Origin: Arsenicitalea aurantiaca
Lineage (GTDB): Bacteria > Pseudomonadota > Alphaproteobacteria > Rhizobiales > Devosiaceae
DNA: 39,948 nucleotides
NCBI RefSeq assembly: GCF_003994485.1
Contig: NZ_RZNJ01000002.1
Location: 1,383-41,330 of the forward strand
Direction of reading: 5' to 3'
A program made the position numbers and the translations under genes. Below are positions 7,826 through 16,595 of this stretch, piece by piece (positions within the stretch are counted from its first letter, which is position 1; each line of letters begins with the position of its first letter). Under the pieces are notes generated by a model. That model was given only the letters and a program-made list of their open reading frames with translations, ran no database searches and was not told the origin of the DNA.

Positions 7826-10069
7826 ATGGCTCATGGAGTGGCCGTCAGCACGATCGAAGGCGCGCGTACAGGGGAAGATAAGATCGATTTTGCAGGCGCC
7901 GAATTGGGTCTGGTCAGCCGCGACATCGGCGAAGGTCTCCGGCAGACAGACCTCTCCGTTCCCACGATCCATTGCGCCGGCTGCATCGCACGGATCGAGC
8001 GCGGCCTCAGCGCCTTGCCTGAGGTCGTTCGCGCGCGGGTCAACCTTTCGACCAAGCGCGTATCGGTGCAATGGAAAGCGGCTACGGCACCCCGGCTCAT
8101 CGAAACGCTTGGCGCAATGGGCTACGAAGCCACGCCCTTCACCTTCGAGGACAGGAAGGACGACACCCTTTCCCACCTCATCCGGGCAACGGCCGTAGCG
8201 GGCTTTGCCTCGATGAACGTCATGATCCTGTCGGTGTCCGTCTGGTCGGGCGCCGAGGGACAGGCCCGCGACGTCTTCCATGCCCTTTCCGCGCTGATCG
8301 CGTTCCCGGCGCTGCTTTATTCGGGCCAGATCTTTTATCGCTCTGCTTGGTCGGCACTCCGTCACGGCCGCATGAATATGGACGTTCCGATCGTCGTCGG
8401 CGTCGCGCTGGCATTTGCCCTCAGTCTCTACGACACAGCGACCAGCGGACCGCACGCCTATTTCGACGCCGTCATCACCCTGGTCTTCTTCCTGCTTGCC
8501 GGCCGCACGCTCGATCATATGATGCGCGCCCGCGCCCGTGTCGCTGTGCAGGGGCTCGCCAGGCTCATGCCCTTGGGCGCGCTTCGTATCGATGCCAAGG
8601 GTATGCAAGATTTCGTACCGCTCGCCGAAATCGAGCCGGGCATGCGGCTCATGATACCGGCCGGTGCGCGGATTCCCGTCGACGCCACGGTGGAAGTCGG
8701 CCACTCGGACGTCGACCGGTCCATGGTCAACGGCGAGAGCCTGCCGCAGCCGGCTGCGCCCGGAACCCATCTCGAAGCGGGCACGATGAATCTCACAGGC
8801 CCGCTGACAGTTGTCGCGCATGCGAACGCCGATCGTTCGTTTTTGGCCGAGATGATCCGCATGATGGAAGCTGCGGAAACCGGGCGGGCAAGCTATCGCC
8901 GCATCGCCGACCGCGTTTCGGACCTCTATGCCCCCGTCGTGCATCTGGCTGCGCTCATCACCTTCCTCGCCTGGCTCTGGATCGGCGCCGATCTCCATCA
9001 GGCCGTCACGATCGCCATCGCGGTCCTCATCGTTACCTGTCCCTGCGCGCTTGGGCTTGCAGTGCCCATCGTGCAGGTTATGGCTGCACGCCGGCTTTTT
9101 GAATCCGGCATCATGATGCGCGAAGGCAGTGCGCTCGAACGTCTGGAGAAAGTCGATACCATCGTGTTCGACAAGACGGGAACGTTGACGGACGGGAAGC
9201 CTCGACTGACCGGGACGCAGGAGCGCGCGCCAGGCATGCTCGATCTCGCTGCGCGGATCGCCGCCCACTCGTCCCATCCGCTCTCACGCGCACTGGCAAA
9301 AAGCGCGACCACCAAGGATTTCGGGGCCCTTGAAGTCGCCGAACATCCCGGCCTCGGTCTCTCGGCACGCATAGACGGGGAATCGTGGCGGCTTGGCCGA
9401 CCCGACTGGGCCCTGAGCAAGCCTTCGGAAAGCGATGCCCAGGTGGTTCTGTCACATGACGGGCGATTGATGGCTACCTTCTCGTTCGACGAGATCGCCC
9501 GTCCTGGAGCGCGGCAAACGGTGAATGCCCTCAAGGAGAATGGTTTTTCCCTTGAGATCGTTTCAGGCGATGCCCCGGCGCGCGTATCTGCGGTAGCCGG
9601 CGTTCTCGGCATTGACCGGATCGCTTATGCGGCGCAGCCTGCCGGCAAGGTTCGCCGGCTGGAAGCGCTGCGCAACGATGGCCATACTGTCCTCATGGTC
9701 GGCGACGGCCTCAACGACGCACCTGCCCTCGCGGGCGCGGACGTCTCCATGGCTCCGGCGAACGCAGCCGATGTCGGCCGCAACGCGGCGGACTTCGTCT
9801 TTCTCCGCGAGGATCTTTCAGCCGTCGGACGCGGCATCGACATCGCCCGCCGCGCCGGTGTGCTCGTGCGCCAGAACATCGTCTTGGCGATTCTCTACAA
9901 CGTTATTGCCGTGCCTCTGGCCATGTTCGGGTTCATCACCCCGCTGATCGCGGCGGTCGCCATGTCGGCGTCTTCGATCCTCGTCGTGGCCAACGCCTTG
10001 CGGCTCGACGGCGGGACAGCGCAAAACGAAGCCGCGCCAACGGCCGGAAAGGCGATGGCCCATGTCTAG
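7826..10069 (+). CDS. ccoI: Copper-exporting P1B-ATPase for cbb3 assembly (CcoI/FixI)
   Basis: 747 aa. An N-terminal metal-binding domain with C50-A-G-C53 is followed by membrane helices, the actuator NGES loop, the intramembrane TCPCALG motif (about residues 404-410), the phosphorylation site DKTGTLTDGKPR (Asp about 449) and the hinge GDGLNDAPA (about 626). This is the CcoI/FixI subgroup, which delivers copper across the inner membrane for the CuB centre of cbb3 oxidase rather than giving copper tolerance. ccoS follows with an 8-bp overlap, confirming the assignment. It starts 1 bp after the DUF2189 stop. Confidence 0.95.
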   Translation: MAHGVAVSTIEGARTGEDKIDFAGAELGLVSRDIGEGLRQTDLSVPTIHCAGCIARIERGLSALPEVVRARVNLSTKRVSVQWKAATAPRLIETLGAMGYEATPFTFEDRKDDTLSHLIRATAVAGFASMNVMILSVSVWSGAEGQARDVFHALSALIAFPALLYSGQIFYRSAWSALRHGRMNMDVPIVVGVALAFALSLYDTATSGPHAYFDAVITLVFFLLAGRTLDHMMRARARVAVQGLARLMPLGALRIDAKGMQDFVPLAEIEPGMRLMIPAGARIPVDATVEVGHSDVDRSMVNGESLPQPAAPGTHLEAGTMNLTGPLTVVAHANADRSFLAEMIRMMEAAETGRASYRRIADRVSDLYAPVVHLAALITFLAWLWIGADLHQAVTIAIAVLIVTCPCALGLAVPIVQVMAARRLFESGIMMREGSALERLEKVDTIVFDKTGTLTDGKPRLTGTQERAPGMLDLAARIAAHSSHPLSRALAKSATTKDFGALEVAEHPGLGLSARIDGESWRLGRPDWALSKPSESDAQVVLSHDGRLMATFSFDEIARPGARQTVNALKENGFSLEIVSGDAPARVSAVAGVLGIDRIAYAAQPAGKVRRLEALRNDGHTVLMVGDGLNDAPALAGADVSMAPANAADVGRNAADFVFLREDLSAVGRGIDIARRAGVLVRQNIVLAILYNVIAVPLAMFGFITPLIAAVAMSASSILVVANALRLDGGTAQNEAAPTAGKAMAHV

Positions 10070-10271
10070 TATGGGGATGCTGATCGTGCTCTCTCTGGCG
10101 ATGGGAGCCGTTGGACTTGTGGTCTTTCTCTGGACGATGCGAGACGGTCAATATGACGACCTCGACGGTGCCGCTGAACGCATTCTCCTCGATCAGTACG
10201 CTGATCCCGAGCGGAAGGTCGAGCCTGAACGCATGGATGGCTCGAAATCAGCTCCAAACAATCAGGAGTAA
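10062..10271 (+). CDS. ccoS: cbb3 oxidase maturation protein CcoS
   Basis: 69 aa: one N-terminal helix (MGMLIVLSLAMGAVGLVVFLW) and the tell-tale FLWTMRDGQYDDLDGAAERIL segment of CcoS. It is needed for cofactor insertion into cbb3 oxidase. It overlaps the ccoI end by 8 bp. Its last codons overlap, on the other strand, the end of a truncated antiporter gene, so an unrelated DNA segment begins immediately downstream. Confidence 0.93.
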   Translation: MSSMGMLIVLSLAMGAVGLVVFLWTMRDGQYDDLDGAAERILLDQYADPERKVEPERMDGSKSAPNNQE

Positions 10272-10405
10272 TGAGAGTTTATTGGCTGGCGTCTCTTCGG
10301 GTCTCTAACCGTGTAAGGCAGCCGGGTACGGTCGGCCAGGGGCTCGCTCAGGGAAATGACGATGAACAGCGCGGCAACGATGCCGACGAGCGAGATGACA
10401 TCCAT
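10262..10405 (-). pseudogene. N-terminal fragment of an NhaP-type cation:proton antiporter
   Basis: The minus strand from ATG 10405 reads MDVISLVGIVAALFIVISLS, then EPLADRTRLPYTV, the usual first helix and following loop of a CPA1 sodium/proton antiporter. After YTV (about 10307) family similarity ends abruptly and a chance tail runs to TGA at 10262-10264, inside ccoS. The remaining protein of some 400-600 residues is missing. This is a clean breakpoint between the cco region and the DUF1538 segment. Confidence 0.7.
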
Positions 10406-10446
10406 GACAGGACCATTGACCGCATGCGCGGCCTTCCGAGAAACGA

Positions 10447-10463
10447 GGTGGGGAAGCCCCGCC
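10447..10463 (-). terminator. Possible terminator of the DUF1538-PII operon
   Basis: On the minus strand, GGCGGGG-CTT-CCCCACC forms a 7-bp stem (one G-U pair) with a 3-base loop, about 26 bp after the PII-like stop, followed by a weak T-containing tract (TCGTTT). The tract is poor, so the call is tentative. Confidence 0.35.
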
Positions 10464-10489
10464 CCGAATGCGTTGTTTGGGCCTGCAGG

Positions 10490-10843
10490 TCAATCCTTTC
10501 CTGCGTGATCCCGGCCTTCCAACGCCTTGATCTGGCGCATCAATCCAACCGCCTCCTCGACGTCGATCTGACAGGCGATCCCGGCGCCGCGTTCCGCCTC
10601 GAATCGACCGACGCTGGAGATCCGCGCCAGCACATCCGCAGCCACGCTCTCGTCCACCAGCCAGAAGGCAAGGTTGCGGTGCGATGCGACCTCGAGCCCG
10701 AGAAACTTGCGCTCCGGCTCAAGCCCCTCGCCGCGCGCCGAGGTGATGACGGTGGAGCCCGTCGCTCCGGCGGCGCGCGCTGCCTTCAGCACCTCGGCGA
10801 GGTGATCGTCGGGCAGGAAGGCAACGATCAGTTTGAACTTCAT
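10490..10843 (-). CDS. PII-like signalling protein paired with DUF1538 proteins
   Basis: 117 aa with a PII/GlnB-like ferredoxin fold pattern: MKFKLIVAFLPDDHLAEVLKAARAAGATGSTVI, then the turn SARGEGLEPERKFLGLEV and a C-terminal strand-helix. The T-loop is short and lacks the usual uridylylated Tyr region, so it is a PII-like rather than a classical nitrogen PII. It is last in a minus-strand operon with two DUF1538 membrane proteins (4-bp ATGA overlap), an arrangement repeated in many genomes. It probably senses a small ligand and gates the transporter; this is inference. Confidence 0.8.
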   Translation of the reverse strand: MKFKLIVAFLPDDHLAEVLKAARAAGATGSTVITSARGEGLEPERKFLGLEVASHRNLAFWLVDESVAADVLARISSVGRFEAERGAGIACQIDVEEAVGLMRQIKALEGRDHAGKD

Positions 10844-11616
10844 GATTTCCCCCTTTCGTCATCACGGGCGCCAGGTGCCCTGCGTCGCATGCGTTCGGTC
10901 ATGATCGCCGCGGTCAGCACGGAGATCCCCGAGCAGATCATGGCCAGCACGATCATTCCGAACCCGTCGGCCAGCCCGCTGCGCCCGGGCAGGGTATCGG
11001 CCACCACCACGCCATAGGCCGCGATGATCGGCACCGTGACGACCGAGGTCGCGACCGCGCCGCTGTCGAGCGCCAGGGGCACTAGGGCCCGGGGCGCGAA
11101 GGCCGCGAGCAGCACCAGCAGGGCGACCACGGGAACCAGAACCATCGCGAGCGGCAGCCCCCAGACCAGCCGAAGCCCGGCCAGCCCCAGCCCCAGCCCG
11201 AACCCAAGGGCCACCGCGATACGCAGCACAATCGGCCGGACTGTGCCGCCGGTCAGGTCGCGCACCCGGTCCGCCGTCGCAACCAGAGTCGGTTCGATCA
11301 ATGCAGCAGTCGCACCTATGGCGACGGCAAAGCCAGTGACCGCCAGCACCTGCGGCCAGTGCGGATCGGCGAGCAGGGCCGCCGCGAGGCCGCGCGCCAG
11401 ATCGCCCGCAAGCGGCAGGAGCGCCCCGTCAAGCCCGATCCGGAACAGCGTCAACCCCACCGCCAGATGCAGCCCGCCGATCAGGACCCGGCGCATCAGC
11501 GCCCGATCGCGGGTCAGAAAGCGCGCCGAGAAAAGGCCGAGGATCAGCACGATGGGCGCCAGGTCAAGAAATGTTCGGGCCGCTTCGCGCAGGATCAGGT
11601 CCAGCATGTCAGCCAC
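10840..11616 (-). CDS. DUF1538 membrane protein, second of pair
   Basis: 258 aa with about seven hydrophobic helices. The DUF1538 signatures are an acidic-Pro element in a helix break (ATAALIEPTLVATA, about residues 105-118) and the C-terminal DGFGMIVLAMICSGISVLTA. A pair of such proteins, UmpA/UmpB from Halomonas, has been reported to act together as a Na+(Li+,K+)/H+ antiporter. It overlaps the upstream pair member by 8 bp and the PII-like gene by 4 bp, so the three are translationally coupled. Confidence 0.85.
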   Translation of the reverse strand: MADMLDLILREAARTFLDLAPIVLILGLFSARFLTRDRALMRRVLIGGLHLAVGLTLFRIGLDGALLPLAGDLARGLAAALLADPHWPQVLAVTGFAVAIGATAALIEPTLVATADRVRDLTGGTVRPIVLRIAVALGFGLGLGLAGLRLVWGLPLAMVLVPVVALLVLLAAFAPRALVPLALDSGAVATSVVTVPIIAAYGVVVADTLPGRSGLADGFGMIVLAMICSGISVLTAAIMTERMRRRAPGARDDERGKS

Positions 11617-12352
11617 CCGGAACCAAAAGGAAGGCGGCGGCGAGGAACAGCAGCATCGGTGTCAGACTAGCCATGACCACCATGCCGAAGCCATCGACCA
11701 GCGCGTTGCGGCTGCGCAGGACCGAGGCCAGCCCGATCCCGAGTGCCAGCATCAGCGGGATGTTGATGGCCGAGGTTGCGGCGGTGCCCAGGTCCAGCGC
11801 CACGGCAACGAAAGGGGCATCTGTGAGCGCTGCAATCAGGGCGATCACGCCGTAGCCCGGTAGCACCAGCCAGATCAGCGGCCAGCCCTTGAGGATGCGC
11901 CAGACCCCCAGCATCAGCGCAAGCCCCAGCCCGAACGCCACGCCGTAGCGTATCTGCACGGTAAGAGCCGCCAGCTGGGTATCGGTGGCCGGGATATCGG
12001 GATCGGCGATCATGGCACTCGCCGCCTGCGCAGCAACGGCTGCCAATGCAGGCTCGGCCACGGTGCTGCCGAAGCCGAGGGCGAAGGCAAATCCCATCAG
12101 CCATGCGGGATGGCCGCGCCGCGCCATGGCATCGGCCAGCGCCTCGCCGATGGGAAACAGGCTCAACTCCAGGCCGCGCACCAGCAGCGTGAGGCCGATC
12201 AGGATTGCAACCAACCCCGCCAGCAGGCCCGCCGGGTCATCGGGCCAAACCCCTAGCACCAGCCCCTGAAACAGCGCGATCGTCACAAGGATCGGCGCCA
12301 TGTCACGCAGGGTTGCGAGCAGGGCCAGGGCAAGAGGTTGCAGTGCGTGCAT
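11609..12352 (-). CDS. DUF1538 membrane protein, first of pair
   Basis: 247 aa with about seven hydrophobic helices, homologous to its partner: FALGFGSTVAEPALAAVAAQA (about residues 93-113) and DGFGMVVMASLTPMLLFL at the end. First gene of the minus-strand trio. The 88 bp to the divergent Usp gene at 12441 must hold promoters for both directions. Role as half of a two-component cation antiporter is from the reported UmpAB pair. Confidence 0.85.
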   Translation of the reverse strand: MHALQPLALALLATLRDMAPILVTIALFQGLVLGVWPDDPAGLLAGLVAILIGLTLLVRGLELSLFPIGEALADAMARRGHPAWLMGFAFALGFGSTVAEPALAAVAAQAASAMIADPDIPATDTQLAALTVQIRYGVAFGLGLALMLGVWRILKGWPLIWLVLPGYGVIALIAALTDAPFVAVALDLGTAATSAINIPLMLALGIGLASVLRSRNALVDGFGMVVMASLTPMLLFLAAAFLLVPGG

Positions 12353-12440
12353 GCGTTCCGGGCGCTTTCGGGTTTTCTCGAGTTTGTTTCAATGCAATAC
12401 TGCCAAGAAGCCCGATAATTGACCAGAAGCCCGCACGCAC

Positions 12441-13294
12441 ATGCTGAAATCGATCCTCGTCGCCTCAGACCTCTCGTCCCGCTCGAAACCCGCCGTCCAG
12501 CGCGTGGTGCAGCTTGCCGAGGGTTCCGGTGCGGCGCTTTGCGTCCTGCATGTGGTCGAGGATGACCTGCTCGAAGACCGGATGCGCCAGGAGATCCGAA
12601 GTGCCGAGGATTACCTGACGGATCAGGTCACGGGCTTCGGCAAGCCAGCGGTCTGCGATGTCGCGGTGACCACGGGCCACGCCTTCCACGTCATCGGGGA
12701 AGAGGCACGCGTCCGCGAGGCCGATCTGATCGTGATGGGGGCGCATCGGAGGCAGTTCCTGCGCGACGTGTTTGTCGGCACGACGATCGAGCGCGTCACC
12801 CGCACGGCGGGGCGACCGGTCCTGATGGCCAATTCGAAGACCGGCGAGCGCTGGCGCAGGGTGTTCATCGCAACGGACATGTCCGAAACCTCGGCCATGC
12901 GGCCCGCAAGGCGCAGGCGCTCGGCCTCCTGGACACTGCCGATGTCACCTTCGTGCACGGCTACGCGCCGATCACGCGGCAGATGATGATCCATGCCGGC
13001 ATCCCCGCCGAGCGCGTTCATCAGGAAGCCGAGCGCGAGTTCCAGTCCACGCGTCGAGAACTTGGCCAGTTCATTCAGGGCCTCGACCTTGGTGAGCTGA
13101 ACTACAACGCTCGCATCATCGAGGGCGTCGGCGCCGATGCCATCTCCGGTCTGGTGGAACAGGCAAAGCCCGATCTTCTGGTGATCGGCACGCGCGGACT
13201 CTCGGGGATCAGGCGCCTGTTCCTGGGCAGCGTGGCGCAGGAGCTGATGGGCAGCGTCGAGATCGACGTGCTCGCAGTTCCGCCCCAGGCATGA
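12441..13294 (+). pseudogene. Tandem universal stress protein with a frameshift
   Basis: The first frame (from ATG 12441) gives a full Usp domain: ILVASDLSSRSKPAVQR, then ADLIVMGAHRR and the VGTTIERVTRTAGRPVLM nucleotide-binding end, and begins a second one (RRVFIATDMSETS). At about 12893-12897 the frame breaks. A missing base in TCGGC-CATGCG would join it to the frame coding HAARKAQALG and on to the second Usp end (DLLVIGTRGLSGIRRLFLGS), stop at 13294. The restored protein would be about 285 aa. Either a recent inactivating deletion or a sequencing error. Confidence 0.8.
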
Positions 13295-13324
13295 TCTGCG
13301 CCATCACACATATCCCGAACCGGA

Positions 13325-13340
13325 CCGCGCCACTGCGCGG
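13325..13340 (+). other. Short GC stem-loop before the SLC13 gene
   Basis: CCGCGC-CACT-GCGCGG forms a perfect 6-bp stem 10 bp before the permease ATG and about 30 bp after the Usp stop. There is no T-run, so it is not a standard terminator; it may affect translation of the downstream gene. Confidence 0.3.
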
Positions 13341-13350
13341 AGTGTAGCCG

Positions 13351-15180
13351 ATGTCCCCGCTCGCGATGGTGCTGGCCCTGCTGGGCGCGGCGGTGGTCAT
13401 GTTCGCGCTCAACCGCCCGCGCATGGATGTGGTGGCGGTGATCATGATGGTCGCGCTGCCGATGACGGGCGTGATCACCATGTCCGAGGCGCTGGTGGGC
13501 CTGTCGGATCCGAACATCGTGCTGATCGCGGCCCTCTTCGTGATCGGCGAGGCGCTGGTACGCACCGGCGTGGCGCAGCGCCTGGGCGACTGGCTGACGG
13601 CGCGTGCCGGCGCCAGCGAGGCGAAACTGATCTTCCTTCTGATGGTGATCGTGGCAGGTGTGGGCTCGTTCATGTCCTCGACCGGGGTGGTGGCGATCTT
13701 CATCCCGATCGTGCTGCGCATCGCCCGCAACGCGCGCATTCCGGCGGGGCGGCTGATGATGCCGCTGTCGATGGCCGCGCTCATCAGCGGGATGATGACG
13801 CTGGTCGCCACCGCGCCCAATCTGGTGGTGCATTCCGAACTGATGCGGCAGGGGCACGATGGCTTCGGCTTCTTCGCCTTCACCCCCTTCGGCGTGCCGA
13901 TCCTGGTGCTGGCCATCCTGTACATGCTGGTCGCGCGCCGCTTCCTTGCGCCGGGTCCGGCGCCTGAATTGCCCGAGCGCGCCGCCCTGACGGGCTGGGT
14001 CGCGGATTACGGCCTTGCCGACCGAGAGCACCGTCTGCAACTGCGCGCGGGGTCCGACCTTGCCGGCAAGCGGCTGGATACCCTGGACCTGCGCGCCAGC
14101 GCGGGCATCAACATCGTCGCCATCGAGCGCGGCAGCCGGTTCCGCCGCAAGCTGATCCAGCCCCGCGCCGAGACAGCGCTTGAGGCGGGCGACATCCTTC
14201 TGATCGACAGGCGCACGAACGGTACATCGGTCTACGATCTCGACGCCTTCGCACAGGCGCACGATCTGATCGCACTCCCGGTCTCCGGCCAGTGGTTCAC
14301 CGACACGGCGCAGGAAATCGGAATGGCGCAGATCATCGTGCCGTCGACGTCGCGCCTGATCGGCAAGACGGTCACGCAGGCCCGGTTCCGCAGTGCCTAT
14401 GACCTCTCGGTGATCGGAATGAAGCACGGCACGAAACCCGTGGCCGACAGCGTGATCGACGAGCCGCTGCGCCCCGGCGACACGTTGCTGACCGTCGGCC
14501 CCTGGCGCGCGATCCGCAAGCTGGCGGACGAACGCCGCGATCTGGTGCTGCTGGACCTTCCCGCCGAATCCGACGAGGCCGTGCCCGCCCGCCACCGAGC
14601 TCCGCTGGCCGTGGGCGTTCTGGCGCTGGTGGTGGTGCTGATGGTCTGGGGGATCGTGCCGAACGTGCAGGCGGCGCTGCTCGGCTGCCTGCTGCTGGGC
14701 CTGTTCCGCTGCATCGACATGGCCGGCGCCTATCGCTCGATCCACTGGCAGAGCCTGATCCTGATCGTCGGGATGCTGCCCTTCTCGCTCGCGCTGCAAC
14801 GCACCGGCGGGGTCGAGATCGCAGCGCAGGCGCTGCTCGGCGCGCTCGACGGAGCCTCGCCCCGGCTGGTCCTGACGGCGATTTTCGCGGTCACCGGGCT
14901 GTTGGGGCTCTTCATCTCCAACACGGCAACGGCTGTCCTGATGGCCCCGGTGGCGCTCGCCGTCGCCAGCGCCCTTGACGCCTCTCCCTATCCCTTCGCC
15001 ATGACCGTAGCGCTCGCGGCATCGGCGGCCTTCATGACCCCCGTCTCCTCGCCGGTGAACACGCTGGTTGTGGGGCCAGGCAACTATCGCTTCGCAGATT
15101 TCCTGCGGATTGGCGTACCTTTCGCTGTCATCTGCATGGCCGCGAGTGTGGCGCTGGTGCCGCTCGTGCTGCCATTCTAG
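13351..15180 (+). CDS. SLC13/DASS-type permease with two TrkA-C domains
   Basis: 609 aa. The N-terminal helices carry the SSTGVVAIFIPI and VATAPNLVVHSEL motifs of SLC13-type anion/sodium symporters, and the C-terminal half has the matching ISNTATAVLMAPVALA and TPVSSPVNTLVVGPGNY repeats. Between them lie two RCK-C (TrkA_C) ligand-binding domains, at about residues 225-290 and 325-390 (each ending with GD-x-LL). Such proteins carry sulfate, dicarboxylates or related anions; the substrate cannot be read from sequence. It follows the broken Usp gene by 56 bp, probably one operon. Confidence 0.88.
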   Translation: MSPLAMVLALLGAAVVMFALNRPRMDVVAVIMMVALPMTGVITMSEALVGLSDPNIVLIAALFVIGEALVRTGVAQRLGDWLTARAGASEAKLIFLLMVIVAGVGSFMSSTGVVAIFIPIVLRIARNARIPAGRLMMPLSMAALISGMMTLVATAPNLVVHSELMRQGHDGFGFFAFTPFGVPILVLAILYMLVARRFLAPGPAPELPERAALTGWVADYGLADREHRLQLRAGSDLAGKRLDTLDLRASAGINIVAIERGSRFRRKLIQPRAETALEAGDILLIDRRTNGTSVYDLDAFAQAHDLIALPVSGQWFTDTAQEIGMAQIIVPSTSRLIGKTVTQARFRSAYDLSVIGMKHGTKPVADSVIDEPLRPGDTLLTVGPWRAIRKLADERRDLVLLDLPAESDEAVPARHRAPLAVGVLALVVVLMVWGIVPNVQAALLGCLLLGLFRCIDMAGAYRSIHWQSLILIVGMLPFSLALQRTGGVEIAAQALLGALDGASPRLVLTAIFAVTGLLGLFISNTATAVLMAPVALAVASALDASPYPFAMTVALAASAAFMTPVSSPVNTLVVGPGNYRFADFLRIGVPFAVICMAASVALVPLVLPF

Positions 15181-15225
15181 CGACCATGCCCCGAGGCCAG
15201 AATACCGCCAGAGGGTGGAGATGGG

Positions 15226-15238
15226 GTGGATGCCGCTC
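15226..15238. repeat. IS1111-type subterminal inverted repeat, left
   Basis: GTGGATGCCGCTC, the exact reverse complement of 16583-16595. Confidence 0.85.
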
Positions 15239-15305
15239 TCCCCTGACGGCATCGCGATGTGCCAAGCTCGTGGTGTCGAAGCACAAGCTGTAGGAGAGGG
15301 CATCC

Positions 15306-16334
15306 ATGGGAGAAACTAGCATCATCGGCGTCGATCTGGCAAAGAACGTGTTCCAGGTTCACGGGGCGGCATCAGACGGATCGGTCCTGTTCCGCAAGAG
15401 GCTGTCGCGGGCGCAATTCGCGCGGTTCATGGCGGACCAGCCGCCGTGCCTCGTGGCGATGGAGGCCTGCGCCAGCGCGCACCATTGGGCGCAGGAGATG
15501 GCGCGGCACGGGCACGAGGTCCGGCTGATCGCGCCGCACTACGTCAAGCCGTTCATCAAGCGGCAGAAGAACGACGCCGCCGATGCCGAGGCGATCGTCG
15601 AGGCGGCGCTGCGCCCAACCATGCGTTTCGTGGAGCCGAAGTCCGCCGACCAGCAGGCGCGCGCCGTCGCGTTTCGCACACGCGAGCAGCTCGTGAAACA
15701 GCGCACCGAAGCCGTGAACGCGCTGCGCTCGCATCTCTACGAGTTCGGACATGTCGCCCCCGAAGGAATCGGCTACCTGCAGCGCCTCGCCAAGGTCGTC
15801 GACGATCCCGACACCGACGTGCCGGAACTCGCGCGGGACATCTGCCGGATGCTTCTCGAGCAGATCGCCCGCCTGACCGACCGGATCAACGCCTTGAAAT
15901 CGCGGATCGCGGCCATGTCGAACGAAGCTGAAATGCCGCGCCAGCTGCAGACGATGCCGGGTGTCGGGCCGATCACCGCACTCGCGGTCGAGACCTTCGC
16001 GCCGCCGATGGAGCAGTTCCGCCGTGGCCGGGACTTTGCCGCCTGGCTCGGCCTGGTGCCGCGGCAACATTCCACCGGCGGCAAGCAGAAGCTGGGGAAG
16101 ACCTCGAAGATGGGGCAACGCGACATCCGGCGGTTGCTGGTGATAGGGGCGACCGCCGTGATCCGCTGGGCCTCGCGCCGCGGGGCGCCGAAGGGCTCGT
16201 GGCTGGCGCGGATGCTGGAGCGCAAACCGATCCCGGTCGTCGCGGTCGCGCTGGCAAACAAGATGGCGCGCGGCATCTGGGCGATGCTGACGCGCGGAGA
16301 AAGCTATCGCGGCCCGGTGCTAATCGGCGCCTGA
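15306..16334 (+). CDS. IS110-family (IS1111-type) DEDD transposase
   Basis: 342 aa. An N-terminal RuvC-like domain carries D10 (IGVDLAKNVFQVHG), E53 (LVAMEACASAHHWA) and the D90/D93 pair (KNDAADAEAI). The C-terminal Tnp_20-type domain has the LPGVG-like TMPGVGPITALA motif and the conserved Ser S256 in RQHSTGGK. These are the parts of bridge-RNA-guided IS110 recombinases. The ATG 15306 follows a GGAGAGG ribosome-binding site. Full length and intact. Confidence 0.95.
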   Translation: MGETSIIGVDLAKNVFQVHGAASDGSVLFRKRLSRAQFARFMADQPPCLVAMEACASAHHWAQEMARHGHEVRLIAPHYVKPFIKRQKNDAADAEAIVEAALRPTMRFVEPKSADQQARAVAFRTREQLVKQRTEAVNALRSHLYEFGHVAPEGIGYLQRLAKVVDDPDTDVPELARDICRMLLEQIARLTDRINALKSRIAAMSNEAEMPRQLQTMPGVGPITALAVETFAPPMEQFRRGRDFAAWLGLVPRQHSTGGKQKLGKTSKMGQRDIRRLLVIGATAVIRWASRRGAPKGSWLARMLERKPIPVVAVALANKMARGIWAMLTRGESYRGPVLIGA

Positions 16335-16582
16335 TCGGGCACCGAATGGGCTCTCGGGCCACCGAGTTGTGAGGAAGACATGATCTGCATGGGCAAATGA
16401 TCGACATGATCCGGGTCGGGCAAACCAGAAACCTTCTCCGAGCCTCGAGCTCGCTGTTGGAGATGTGGCCCCGCTCCGCGCATCACCATCCCGGCCAGCG
16501 GCGTCAGTCAGCCGCACGAACAGGCCTGACAAAAGACCGCACTCGATCACATGTCCAGAAGATCAGAAATTCCTTGCAAACC
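16335..16582 (+). ncRNA. Predicted bridge-RNA region of the IS1111-type element
   Basis: The 248 bp between the transposase stop and the right subterminal repeat hold no gene. In IS1111-group elements the guide (bridge) RNA is encoded 3' of the transposase (published for the family). I did not fold it; the RNA ends and loops are not determined. Confidence 0.35.
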
Positions 16583-16595
16583 GAGCGGCATCCAC
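16583..16595. repeat. IS1111-type subterminal inverted repeat, right
   Basis: GAGCGGCATCCAC, the exact reverse complement of 15226-15238. Confidence 0.85.

Noticed and set aside
7691-9277. Minus-strand 528-codon open frame opposite ccoI
   Set aside because: Charged low-complexity translation antisense to a clear P-type ATPase.
13102-15303. Long minus-strand open frame (733 codons) opposite the SLC13 gene
   Set aside because: Composition is rich in Arg, His, Asp and Gln with no domain; it is the antisense of a well-supported membrane protein in GC-rich DNA.
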